Position numbers and translations under genes: made by a program. Shown piece by piece: positions 45,346 to 53,827 of a stretch of DNA of 64,000 bases (position 1 is the first letter of the stretch; each line of letters opens with the position of its first letter). This stretch comes from Roseobacter sp. GTDB taxonomy: Bacteria; Pseudomonadota; Alphaproteobacteria; Rhodobacterales; Rhodobacteraceae. Location of the stretch: assembly GCA_002731875.1 (NCBI GenBank), contig PCCY01000021.1, forward strand, positions 307,638 through 371,637, written 5' to 3'. The notes beneath the pieces were generated by a model that had not been told where the DNA came from, made no database searches, and was given only the letters and a program-made list of their open reading frames with translations.

Positions 45346-46569
45346 TCAACCGACGACGTTGAACTCTGGCCCATATGGATAGCCCGTGATGTTGTCATTT
45401 CCGTCGTCAGTAATCACCAAGATATCGTGTTCGCGATACCCGCCCGCGCCGGGCTGGTCAGCAGCCAGTGTGAGCATCGGCTCCATCGAGATTACCATGC
45501 CGGGCTCAAGTACCGTGTCGATGTCCTCGCGCAGCTCAAGCCCTGCTTCGCGCCCATAGAAGTGCGACAAGACCCCGAAAGAATGACCATACCCGAAGGT
45601 CCGATACCGGAGAAGATCTCGTTCTTCGAGAAAGGCGTTGATTTGCTGGGTCACGTGAGCACAGCTTACACCGGGTTTAAGAAGGCTTATCCCAAGCTCA
45701 TGCGCCGCCACATTCGCCTCCCAAATCTTGAGGCTGGCTGCGTCCACTTCTCCGGCGAACATCGTTCGTTCCAGCGCGGTATAGTAAGCCGAGATCATCG
45801 GGAAAGTATTCAGCGACAGAATATCGCCACGTTCGATCTTGCGAGATGTCACCGGGTTGTGTGCGCCATCGGTGTTCAGACCTGACTGGAACCAGACCCA
45901 GGTGTCGCGGTATTCAGCGTCGGGAAAGCGTTTGGCGATCTCCAGCTCCATCGCATCGCGACCTGCCATGGCGACGTCAATCTCGCGGGCTCCGATCTTG
46001 ACGGCCTCGCGGATAGCATATCCGCCGACATCCGCAACCTGTGCACCTTGGCGGATCAAGGCGATCTCGGCGGGGGATTTGTGCATCCGTTGGCGCATGG
46101 TGGTTTCGAACAGGTCGACCATGACCGCAGGTTCAAGGAAATCTTCCAGCTTGTCACGCTGCATCAGCGTCAGGTGGTCGCCCTCGTATCCGATAACGGC
46201 ACCCTTGCCGGTGATGGATAGAACTGCGCGCCAATAGTTATCGCGTTGCCAATCGGTGTAGGTGATATTGTCGGCAAAGCTGCGCCGCCAAGGTTGACCG
46301 GCGTCAATTCCAGCCGACACTGTGACGCAATCCGTATCGGTGACAACCAGACCATACGGCCGACCGAAGGCGCAGTATAAAAAGCCCGAATAATAAGCGA
46401 CGTTGTGCATGGACGTAAAAACAGCCGCAGTAACGCCTGCTGCCTCCATCCGTTCGCGCAGTTCCTCAAGTCTTGCTTCGTATTCGGCGGCCTCGAATGG
46501 CAACGGAGATTTCGCGCCATTATGGAACCGGTACATATCAGGACGTGCGGTGGTGGACGAGTTGGTCAT
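45346..46569 (-). CDS. Creatinase (creatine amidinohydrolase)
   Basis: A 407-residue pita-bread-fold protein of the M24 family that matches, from memory, the Pseudomonas putida creatinase along its length: TSMHNVAYYSGFLYCAFGRP, GQPWRRSFADNITYTDWQRD, LNTDGAHNPVT (His237, counterpart of the catalytic His), TFGYGHSFGVLSHFYGREAG and GAGGYREHDILVI. It splits creatine to sarcosine and urea without a metal. Sarcosine oxidase and creatininase genes are not in the window. The start at 46569 is preceded by GAGGG. Confidence 0.93.
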   Translation of the reverse strand: MTNSSTTARPDMYRFHNGAKSPLPFEAAEYEARLEELRERMEAAGVTAAVFTSMHNVAYYSGFLYCAFGRPYGLVVTDTDCVTVSAGIDAGQPWRRSFADNITYTDWQRDNYWRAVLSITGKGAVIGYEGDHLTLMQRDKLEDFLEPAVMVDLFETTMRQRMHKSPAEIALIRQGAQVADVGGYAIREAVKIGAREIDVAMAGRDAMELEIAKRFPDAEYRDTWVWFQSGLNTDGAHNPVTSRKIERGDILSLNTFPMISAYYTALERTMFAGEVDAASLKIWEANVAAHELGISLLKPGVSCAHVTQQINAFLEERDLLRYRTFGYGHSFGVLSHFYGREAGLELREDIDTVLEPGMVISMEPMLTLAADQPGAGGYREHDILVITDDGNDNITGYPYGPEFNVVG

Positions 46570-46691
46570 GTCAGACCCTCCTTCTCAGAAAGGTCCCGGC
46601 GTACAGGACGCAAGAGCCGTTAAACCTAGAGCGACGCCATCGCTCTGACCCTTGCCAATCCTTCGCCGATTTTATCGACACGATCAAGAGG

Positions 46692-47483
46692 TCACTTTAC
46701 CCCCAATAACGCTTTCACCATATCGCTGTCAGTATCTTCAAGCAGTTCGATGATGTCGAAATGGTGCCGGCCTTCGATGACGAACTGTTTTGCACCCCAA
46801 ACCCGTGCGAATTGTTCGGCCTGCTCTAGAAAGGCCGGCCTTTCCTGTGCGCCTACCCAGATCGTCACATTCACACCGTGGGGCGGGGTCATGTTGACCG
46901 GGCTTTCCGCCGTCGCCTCGGCCTCGTCCAGCTGCAAAATGTCGTTCATTGATGTCTGAAGCAAGGGCATCAGGTTGGCGACCGGCGAAATGGACACGAT
47001 ATTTTCGATCCGGTCGCGTACGTCGCCGGGCAGCACCAATGGGTCCATCATACGCGCCACGAGCTGGCCGCCCGCGGAATGCCCGGCCAATGCGATCATC
47101 CCTTGGGTACGCTTGGCAATTTCCATCATTGCACGGGCCACTTGCCCGGTGATCTGGGTAACGCGCACATCGGGACATAAATCATACCCGACCATCGCAA
47201 CAGCATAGCCGCGCGCCAGGGCACCCGCCGCCAGATGCGACCAGTCGGACGGTGCGAACGCCTTCCAGTATCCGCCATGTACGAAGATCACCGTTCCGCG
47301 TGAAACCCCCTCGGGTTCGAAGAAATCGTATACTTCCCGGTCTGTCGGCCCGTAGGAGATATTCTTTTGCGCTCGGAACCCAAGCTTTTTGCGGAACGCT
47401 GCAGCAGCCGATTGCCAGCGCGGCGGAAACTGATCCGCACCCTCAATATATGCGGCGTTAGCATAGTCATCATCTAGCTGCAT
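46692..47483 (-). CDS. Alpha/beta hydrolase, kynurenine-formamidase-like
   Basis: A 263-residue serine hydrolase. The oxyanion motif VIFVHGGYWKAF is the HGG-x-W form of arylformamidases and related esterases. The nucleophile elbow is ALAGHSAGGQLV, and the acid and His are in VWGAKQFVIEGRHHFDII. It is soluble. It lies next to the creatinase gene, on the same strand but 120 bases away. The substrate is not clear; an amide or ester cleaving role is likely. Confidence 0.88.
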   Translation of the reverse strand: MQLDDDYANAAYIEGADQFPPRWQSAAAAFRKKLGFRAQKNISYGPTDREVYDFFEPEGVSRGTVIFVHGGYWKAFAPSDWSHLAAGALARGYAVAMVGYDLCPDVRVTQITGQVARAMMEIAKRTQGMIALAGHSAGGQLVARMMDPLVLPGDVRDRIENIVSISPVANLMPLLQTSMNDILQLDEAEATAESPVNMTPPHGVNVTIWVGAQERPAFLEQAEQFARVWGAKQFVIEGRHHFDIIELLEDTDSDMVKALLGVK

Positions 47484-47577
47484 TTAAGTCCTCCGTCAGG
47501 GTACCATTTCGAACTCGAACTAGACAATCATACCGATTGTTGCTTTGGGTACCACAGACAAAAGCGGAGAGATCAAA

Positions 47578-49053
47578 ATGACTGACGCCAAAACCAATCT
47601 GAAATCCATGCTCAAAGACCCGACCCTGCTTGAAACCCGCGCCTACATCGGTGGCCAGTGGGTCGACGGCGACGATGGCACATTTGATGTGACCAATCCT
47701 GCCCGCGGCGATGTAATAGCCAAGGTGGCCGACCTGAGCCGTGCCCAAGTTGCAGGGGCGATCGCCCAGGCGGAAAAGGCCCAGAAGGGATGGGCCGCGT
47801 GGACCGGTAAGGAACGCGCTGCCGTATTGCGCAAATGGTTCGACCTGATGATGGAAAATCAAGATGATCTGGGCACCATCCTGACCGCCGAACAGGGCAA
47901 GCCGCTGGCCGAAGCCAAGGGCGAAATCGCCTATGGCGCTTCGTTCATCGAATTTTTCGGCGAAGAGGCCAAGCGGGTCTATGGCGAAACCATTCCGGGG
48001 CACCAGCGTGACAAGCGCATCACGGTCATCAAGCAGCCCATCGGGGTTGCGGCGTCCATCACGCCATGGAACTTCCCCAACGCGATGATTACCCGCAAAG
48101 CCGCGCCAGCGCTGGCGGCGGGATGTTCCTTTGTTGCCCGCCCCGCTGCTGAAACCCCGCTGTCGGCCATTGTCATGGGCGTACTTGCCGAACGCGCAGG
48201 TATTCCGGCGGGCGTGTTCAACGTGTTGCCGTCGTCTTCATCCTCGGCTGTGGGTAAAGAGTTCTGTGAAAACCCCGCCGTGCGCAAGCTGACGTTCACC
48301 GGGTCGACCGAGGTCGGGCGTATCCTGCTCAAGCAAGCCGCCGATCAGGTCATGAAATGCTCGATGGAATTGGGCGGCAACGCGCCGTTCATCGTGTTTG
48401 ACGACGCCGATCTTGATGCCGCCGTTGAAGGCGCGATTCTATGCAAATTCCGCAACAACGGCCAAACCTGTGTCTGTGCAAACCGCATCTATGTGCAGGC
48501 GGGCATCTACGATGCTTTCGCTGAGAAACTGAAAACGCGGGTTAACCAGATGAAGGTCGGCGACGGGTTTGAGGAAGGCGTCGAATTGGGGCCGCTGATC
48601 AATGCCGACGCCGGTGCCAAGGTTAAGGAACACATCGAAGATGCAGTTTCCAAGGGGGCCAAGATCATTCTTGGAAATGCCAAGGACGATCAGGCTGGCA
48701 ATTTCTTCGAGCCGACAATCGTGACCGGGGTGACGCAGGAGATGAAAGTCGCGACCGAGGAAACTTTCGGCCCGTTTGCACCGCTGTTCAAGTTCGAAGA
48801 CGAAGACGAAGTGATTGCGATGGCCAATGACACGATTTTCGGCCTTGCATCCTATTTCTACGCCAAAGACCTTAGCCGCGTTTACAAGGTGGCCGAGGCG
48901 CTGGAATACGGCATCGTTGGCGTAAACACCGGGATCATTTCAACCGAGGTCGCGCCGTTTGGCGGGGTCAAGCAGTCGGGCCTGGGCCGCGAAGGCAGCC
49001 ACCATGGCATCGAAGATTACCTTGAGATGAAATATATCTGCATGTCGATCTGA
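47578..49053 (+). CDS. gabD: NAD(P)-dependent succinate-semialdehyde dehydrogenase
   Basis: A 491-residue aldehyde dehydrogenase of the GabD type. MELGGNAPFIVFDDAD supplies the general base Glu, FRNNGQTCVCANRIYVQ the catalytic Cys, and the tail FGGVKQSGLGREGSHHGIED is diagnostic of succinate-semialdehyde dehydrogenases. The ATG at 47578 follows GGAGAG. Facing genes (a PLP aminotransferase and catabolic hydrolases) fit amine or 4-aminobutyrate breakdown, although no GABA transaminase is present. Confidence 0.95.
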   Translation: MTDAKTNLKSMLKDPTLLETRAYIGGQWVDGDDGTFDVTNPARGDVIAKVADLSRAQVAGAIAQAEKAQKGWAAWTGKERAAVLRKWFDLMMENQDDLGTILTAEQGKPLAEAKGEIAYGASFIEFFGEEAKRVYGETIPGHQRDKRITVIKQPIGVAASITPWNFPNAMITRKAAPALAAGCSFVARPAAETPLSAIVMGVLAERAGIPAGVFNVLPSSSSSAVGKEFCENPAVRKLTFTGSTEVGRILLKQAADQVMKCSMELGGNAPFIVFDDADLDAAVEGAILCKFRNNGQTCVCANRIYVQAGIYDAFAEKLKTRVNQMKVGDGFEEGVELGPLINADAGAKVKEHIEDAVSKGAKIILGNAKDDQAGNFFEPTIVTGVTQEMKVATEETFGPFAPLFKFEDEDEVIAMANDTIFGLASYFYAKDLSRVYKVAEALEYGIVGVNTGIISTEVAPFGGVKQSGLGREGSHHGIEDYLEMKYICMSI

Positions 49054-49064
49054 TAGATCATCAC

Positions 49065-49088
49065 GGGCGGCGGATCATCCTGCCGCCC
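49065..49088 (+). terminator. Hairpin after gabD
   Basis: GGGCGGCGG (49065-49073) pairs with CC-GCCGCCC (49079-49088, one T bulged) around an ATCAT loop. It lies 11 bases past the gabD stop, without a U-run. It is shared with the convergent aminotransferase gene. Confidence 0.6.
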
Positions 49089-49106
49089 GCGCACGTTCAA
49101 CCCGCT

Positions 49107-50327
49107 TCAACGGGCGATCGCCGCCTTGACCAGTTTACCCAACCGCGCGACCCCGGTCCGTATCTTGTCTTCCGTTGACGTTGAATAGCTCAGCCGAACA
49201 GTGTTGCGCCCGGAGCCATCCGCAAAAAATGCATGCCCGGGAACAAATGCAACCCTTTCGGTTTCCAGTGACCGCTTAAGAAGCTCTGCCCCATCAAGAC
49301 CGTCGGGCAATGTGACCCAGATGAACATACCTCCTTCGGGTTTGGTCCAACTGACACCTTTCGGCATATGTTCTTCCAGCGCTTTCAACATTGCATCGCG
49401 ACGGGCGCGATAGGCGTTTCGGATGGTCGCGATGTGGCTGTCGAAATGCGTCTCGGCGACTTTGCAAATTGCGATCTGGTTCAAGGAAGCGCTGTGCAAA
49501 TCTGCGGCTTGTTTCATCAGTACCAACTGGGCAATCACCGGCTGTGCCGCACAGACCCAACCAACGCGCAGCCCCGGCGACAGTGTCTTGGAAAAACTGC
49601 CGCAATAGATTGTACGGCATGCCTCCAGATCACCATTCTTGCGCGCGGCCTCGATAGCCAGGATCGGAGGAATCGCTTCACCGTCGAAGCGCAACGACTG
49701 ATACGCGGCATCTTCGATTATCGCGATGTCCATTTCATCTGCCAAATCGATTACCCGTTCGCGGGCGGCATGGCTGACCGTGGCACCGGTCGGGTTGGCG
49801 AAGTCGACCGACAGATATGCGAACTTGGCTTTGCCCCCGGCATTTTCCGCATCCGCGGCATAATCTGCACCGCCGCGATTGCTTAGTGGGTCCAACTTGT
49901 CATACCGCGGTTCATAGGCATTGAATGCGCCCAAGGCACCAAGATAAGTGGGCCACCCGATCAGGGCCGTGTCCCCCGGCGATAGGAAAAGCTTGCCCAG
50001 ATAATCGAGTGCCTGCTGAGACCCGGATGTAATCAGGATATTGTCGGAGGTTGCGGGAATACCCAATGTCTGCATGTGCGTGGCGATCCACTGCCTGAGC
50101 GGCGCATGGCCTTCGCTTGGTGAATATTGCAGGCCTTGGTTCGCCAACGGGCCGGTCAAGCTATCGGCGAATGCCTCTTGAAAAGCCGTCGTCGGAAAGA
50201 GGTCGGGGTCGGGAATACCCCCCGCGAACGAAATAATATCGGGTTGATCGAGCAGTTTAAGCAATTCGCGAATTTCGGATGCTTTCATGCGCGTTGCGCG
50301 GGTCGCAAATATTTCCTGAAGTGACAT
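49107..50327 (-). CDS. PLP-dependent aminotransferase (2-aminoadipate/MocR-type fold, no regulator domain)
   Basis: A 406-residue fold type I aminotransferase. IISFAGGIPDPDLFP is the N-terminal arm, ITSGSQQALDYLGKLFL the PLP-phosphate region, FANPTGATVS the central motif and CGSFSKTLSPGLRVGW carries the PLP Lys. It is like LysN/2-aminoadipate aminotransferases and the catalytic part of MocR proteins. The true amino donor is unknown. Confidence 0.88.
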   Translation of the reverse strand: MSLQEIFATRATRMKASEIRELLKLLDQPDIISFAGGIPDPDLFPTTAFQEAFADSLTGPLANQGLQYSPSEGHAPLRQWIATHMQTLGIPATSDNILITSGSQQALDYLGKLFLSPGDTALIGWPTYLGALGAFNAYEPRYDKLDPLSNRGGADYAADAENAGGKAKFAYLSVDFANPTGATVSHAARERVIDLADEMDIAIIEDAAYQSLRFDGEAIPPILAIEAARKNGDLEACRTIYCGSFSKTLSPGLRVGWVCAAQPVIAQLVLMKQAADLHSASLNQIAICKVAETHFDSHIATIRNAYRARRDAMLKALEEHMPKGVSWTKPEGGMFIWVTLPDGLDGAELLKRSLETERVAFVPGHAFFADGSGRNTVRLSYSTSTEDKIRTGVARLGKLVKAAIAR

Positions 50328-50411
50328 CCGGCATTCCTCTCCCTTGGATTCGAGGCACTGTGACGCCGGCGCATTTTTATGTCAACAAGAGTGACCTAGT
50401 AGGGAGAAGTC

Positions 50412-50439
50412 AAAAGCCCGGCGCGCGTGCACCGGGCTT
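50412..50439 (-). terminator. Terminator downstream of the hsp20 gene
   Basis: On the minus strand AAGCCCGG (50439-50432) pairs with CCGGGCTT (50421-50414) around a ten-base loop, followed by a short TT run (four Ts in total counting the stem end). It lies about 40 bases past the hsp20 stop. Confidence 0.75.
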
Positions 50440-50480
50440 GGTTTAGTATCTTATCAACCTGTTCAATTGACCGCGCTGGT

Positions 50481-50951
50481 TCAGTTCACTGCGCTGGCGT
50501 CGATCACGTCCTTTTCGATCGCCGAAACGTTGCTGGCAATCTGAATTTGACGCGGCTTCAGTGCTTCGGGCACTTGGCGTTCAAGTTCGATATGCAGCAT
50601 GCCGTCTGCATGGGCGGCACCTGTTACCTGCACATGATCGGCCAAATGGAACCGGCGCTCGAACGCACGGGTGGCAATGCCGCGATACAGATAGGTTTTA
50701 TCCGCATCTTCATCCGCCTTGCGCGCCGAAACGATCAGGGATTTCTCACGAACCTCGACGCTCAGGTCAGCTTCGCCAAAGCCGGCAACCGCGATCGTAA
50801 TCCGATACGAATCGTCGTTCAGCTTTTCAATGTTATATGGGGGATAGCTCGGTTGGGCCACGTCATTGGCCAGAACCCGATCCATCAGATTGGCGATCTG
50901 ATCGAAGCCGATGGTCGAACGGTGCAACGGTGCAAAATCAAAACTACGCAT
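50481..50951 (-). CDS. Hsp20/IbpA-type small heat-shock protein
   Basis: A 156-residue alpha-crystallin-domain chaperone. MRSFDFAPLHRSTIGFDQIA is the IbpA-like N-terminal arm. The alpha-crystallin domain (about 38-128) has YNIEKLNDDSYRITIAVAGF, LIVSARKADED and RGIATRAFERRFHLADHVQV. An IQI oligomerisation motif follows (KPRQIQIAS). It holds unfolding proteins soluble during heat stress. The ATG at 50951 is chosen because AGGA is eight bases upstream. A sigma-32 promoter and a ROSE-like thermometer precede it. Confidence 0.95.
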   Translation of the reverse strand: MRSFDFAPLHRSTIGFDQIANLMDRVLANDVAQPSYPPYNIEKLNDDSYRITIAVAGFGEADLSVEVREKSLIVSARKADEDADKTYLYRGIATRAFERRFHLADHVQVTGAAHADGMLHIELERQVPEALKPRQIQIASNVSAIEKDVIDASAVN

Positions 50952-51045
50952 GTTATTCATCCTCATTTGAGCGATTACTCTGACAAGCCTTCCACTTCGG
51001 ACAGGCTCTGGTTACTTCGCCGGAACCCTCATCAGGCATTCCGAC
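50952..51045 (-). promoter_or_regulatory. ROSE-type RNA thermometer in the hsp20 5' leader
   Basis: The leader folds into three hairpins on the minus strand. One at 51043-51021 has stem CGGAA/TTCCG. One at 51007-50986 has AGCCT/AGGCT with inner TCC/GGA. The last, at 50975-50959 (AUC-G-CUC-AAAU-GAG-GAU), pairs the Shine-Dalgarno GAGGA with an AUCGCU strand and leaves one G bulged. The UCGCU element opposite the ribosome site with a bulged G is the recognised ROSE signature. Heating would melt it and allow translation. Confidence 0.8.
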
Positions 51046-51052
51046 TGCACTC

Positions 51053-51080
51053 ATGTGGGGATGGAAAATGCAGTTTCAAG
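51053..51080 (-). promoter_or_regulatory. Sigma-32 (RpoH) promoter of hsp20
   Basis: On the minus strand CTTGAAA (51080-51074) and CCCCACAT (51060-51053) are separated by 13 bases. This is close to the RpoH consensus CTTGAAA-N11-15-CCCCATnT. The predicted start is near 51046, just upstream of the ROSE-like leader. Confidence 0.85.
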
Positions 51081-51115
51081 ACCCTTATTTGCAGAGTTGA
51101 AACCTACGCGACACG

Positions 51116-51931
51116 TTATGGTTTGACGAATTTCGCGCCTATGCTGCGTCTACGATCCTGCGCGCTCAAGCGTCGGCTGGCGGGGCCGGGCTGTTGGAAG
51201 ACGCCCTTGCCAGCGACCAGTTCGGCCTGCAACAACGCCAGTGGAGCCCCCAAAGCGGTACCCAAAGATACCTCTTTGTTTTCAACATGGGCTTTTGCAG
51301 ATACTACCGAAACGATCTGGGGCGACCCGTTTTCAAAGGTAAAGATCGGAGCACCACTGGCACCGAAATCCACCGAACATGACGTTACCAATACACCTTC
51401 CTGGCGGGCGATTACGCTACAAACTTCTTGCAACGAGGGTGCTTCGGACCGGTTTTTGGCATAGCTGACGACCCCCAATCGGTCGCCCCTGCGGGGCCTC
51501 GGGGCAGTTTCAAACGGTTTGATCGTGGTGTTCTGGATCGGCTGGTCAAGTTCAAGCAGAGCCAGATCGTTGCGCACCCGTTCAGACGACACCACCCCGT
51601 CGTAGACATAGTCAGGGTGTACAACCGCACGGCGCACCATGCGATATGCCCCCGCGCGACCATTGCGCCATCCGGCAAGGAACTGAACCTCGCCGTGGTC
51701 GATACGTTGCTTTGTCTTGCGATCAAACAGACAATGCGCGGCGGTCAGCACCAGCCTTGGTGCGATCAATGCGCCGGTGCAAAATCCCTTGCCGCCGATG
51801 TCCAGCCGCCCGACGGCCTCCCATTCACCGGCATCAATGCCCGTATCCAAACGCCGCAAACGCGCATCCTGGGCAAGTCCAGCCGTCGCCACGGTTAGGC
51901 ACATGATAAAAAGGGCAACCGAACGGCGCAC
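51116..51931 (-). CDS. Secreted trypsin-like serine protease
   Basis: A 271-residue exported S1 protease. The signal peptide is about 1-20 (ending AGLA). The catalytic triad is His66 in VLTAAHCLFD, Asp122 in RNDLALLEL and Ser192 in VDFGASGAPIF. The serine loop reads GASGAP instead of the usual GDSGGP. Cys51 and Cys67 can form the typical disulfide next to the active His. The C-terminal 30 residues are basic and disordered. Its role is unknown; processing of envelope proteins is possible. Confidence 0.9.
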   Translation of the reverse strand: MRRSVALFIMCLTVATAGLAQDARLRRLDTGIDAGEWEAVGRLDIGGKGFCTGALIAPRLVLTAAHCLFDRKTKQRIDHGEVQFLAGWRNGRAGAYRMVRRAVVHPDYVYDGVVSSERVRNDLALLELDQPIQNTTIKPFETAPRPRRGDRLGVVSYAKNRSEAPSLQEVCSVIARQEGVLVTSCSVDFGASGAPIFTFENGSPQIVSVVSAKAHVENKEVSLGTALGAPLALLQAELVAGKGVFQQPGPASRRLSAQDRRRSIGAKFVKP

Positions 51932-52015
51932 GAATAACCTTCCTTTCGCAATGGGATAATCTAAAGCAGCTCTCCTTTAATACCGTCGAGATAAGGCGAA
52001 AATGCGGCGAAAACC

Positions 52016-53416
52016 CTATCGCAAGCGAGGAATCTGCAAATTGGTGCCTTTTTCTTGTGAAAGCGCTGGTGGCTTTGGCCCCCCTGACGCCCAGTCCAGC
52101 AATTCGACGGTATGAACCACTGGCACACCGGCGGCAGAACCGATCTGCATCATGCATCCGATATTGCCTGCGGCGATGACGTCGGGGTTCTTGGCCATCA
52201 ACGTCTTGACCTTGCGATCCTTCAGTTGCTTGGAAATGTCTGGCTGCATCAGATTATACGTGCCCGCCGACCCGCAGCACAAATGAGAATCAGCCGGTTC
52301 GACCACTGTAAAACCCGCTTTCCTCAAAAGGTCTTTGGGATAGGTCTTGATCTGCTGACCATGCTGAAGCGAACACGCGGCATGATAGGCGACTGTCATA
52401 CCCACATGGGCGGGGTCCGGGCGATGCACCGCATCTGTACCCGCGATGTCGCCTTTTGCGGGGTTTGCGGGGTTTGCAGCCTCTGCGCCGCCATCGCGCA
52501 CTGTCAGATCATGCAGAAGCTCGGTCACATCACGGGCAATCGCCGACACTCGCGCTGCATCGGCGGCGAGCGGATCATTTCGAAACATATGACCATAGTC
52601 TTTGACGGTGGTGCCGCAACCAGAGGTGTTGATCACGATAGCGTCCAGCCCCTGACCGTCCATTTCGGCGGCCCACGCCTTGATGTTTTTCGCGGCCGTG
52701 GCGTGGCTTTCGCTGGTCTTTCCCATATGATGGGTCAACGCCCCGCAGCACCCCGCACCTTCGGCTACGACAACCTCGCATCCTAGCCGCGTCAGTACCC
52801 GGATCGTGGCGTCGTTGATATCAGTGTTTAGTGCTTTTTGCGCACAGCCGGTCATCAGCGCCACCCGCTTTTTGGGGCGGCCAAGCGGCGCGAACGTCTG
52901 GGGGTCGTCATTGCGGCTGACCGGAGGGATGGTTTTCGGGGCCATCGCGATCATCGCACGCAGCCGCGCATCGGGGATCAGCGGTGCAAAGGGACGCCCG
53001 ATCTTTGCCGCCAACAACGCAACGCGAAAGCGCATGGGGTAAGGTAGAATTCGCGCCAGTACCCAACGAAGCGCCCGGTCTCCGAATGGTCGCTTATACC
53101 GTTTTTCGATGTAGTCGCGCGCGTGGTCAACCAGATGCATGTAATGCACGCCCGAAGGACAGGTCGTCATACAGGCCAAACATGACAGGCAGCGGTCGAT
53201 ATGCTTGACCGTCTTGGCGTCTGGGTCACGGTCATTTTCCAGCATGTCCTTGATCAGATAGATGCGCCCGCGCGGGCTGTCCAACTCATCGCCCAGAACC
53301 TGATACGTGGGGCAGGTCGCCGTACAGAATCCGCAGTGTACACAGGCGCGCAAGATTTCGTTGCTGCGCGCCGTGTCTGGGTTTTTCAGCTGCTCGGGGG
53401 TGAATGTAGTCTGCAT
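52016..53416 (-). CDS. glcF: Glycolate oxidase iron-sulfur subunit GlcF
   Basis: A 466-residue iron-sulfur protein. Two 4Fe-4S clusters: CVHCGFCTATCPTYQ (about residue 26) and CLSCLACMTTCPSGV (about 77). Two CCG-type cysteine-rich domains follow: GAGCCGALTHH and SHLCCGSAGTYN. It carries electrons from the GlcD/GlcE flavin to the quinone pool. It is the last gene of the glc group. A one-gene insertion (a small membrane protein) separates it from glcE. Confidence 0.96.
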   Translation of the reverse strand: MQTTFTPEQLKNPDTARSNEILRACVHCGFCTATCPTYQVLGDELDSPRGRIYLIKDMLENDRDPDAKTVKHIDRCLSCLACMTTCPSGVHYMHLVDHARDYIEKRYKRPFGDRALRWVLARILPYPMRFRVALLAAKIGRPFAPLIPDARLRAMIAMAPKTIPPVSRNDDPQTFAPLGRPKKRVALMTGCAQKALNTDINDATIRVLTRLGCEVVVAEGAGCCGALTHHMGKTSESHATAAKNIKAWAAEMDGQGLDAIVINTSGCGTTVKDYGHMFRNDPLAADAARVSAIARDVTELLHDLTVRDGGAEAANPANPAKGDIAGTDAVHRPDPAHVGMTVAYHAACSLQHGQQIKTYPKDLLRKAGFTVVEPADSHLCCGSAGTYNLMQPDISKQLKDRKVKTLMAKNPDVIAAGNIGCMMQIGSAAGVPVVHTVELLDWASGGPKPPALSQEKGTNLQIPRLR

Positions 53417-53461
53417 GAGTACTCCGACTTTTACGGGCGATGGCCCTAAACATCTGATGAA

Positions 53462-53827
53462 TTAAGCGGCAAGGTAGAGAGCAAGAGCCAACCCGAACCA
53501 GGGGAGCGTCGTGGCAGCCGCCCCTAATATCCCGGTAGCGCGGCGCATCTTGGTGCCAGGGTTTGCATGACGGATCGCCTGCACGGCAAAGGCGATGACG
53601 CTGATCCACCCCAACCAGATAAAAAACAACCCCGCGACAGTGATGGCAAGATCGTCACCCCATCGCCCCGCAAAGCCGTACCGCAAAATCATCGCTATAC
53701 TTGCACTGATCAACGCAAGAAGCGCCAATCCTCGTGCTGTTCGTGGCGAGGGCGGGCTTCTTGTCAGCCACCGAAAGGTGAGTGGCCCCCCGATAAAGAC
53801 AGCTATAAATAGCAGCCAAAGTTTCAC
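53462..53827 (-). CDS. Small four-span membrane protein inside the glycolate oxidase operon
   Basis: A 121-residue protein with about four hydrophobic helices (2-18, 31-50, 57-82, 95-119). I recognise no named family. The start overlaps the glcE stop by four bases and the gene lies 45 bases before glcF, so it belongs to the operon. It might help anchor the complex to the membrane or interact with quinone. That is inference from context only. Confidence 0.8.
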   Translation of the reverse strand: MKLWLLFIAVFIGGPLTFRWLTRSPPSPRTARGLALLALISASIAMILRYGFAGRWGDDLAITVAGLFFIWLGWISVIAFAVQAIRHANPGTKMRRATGILGAAATTLPWFGLALALYLAA

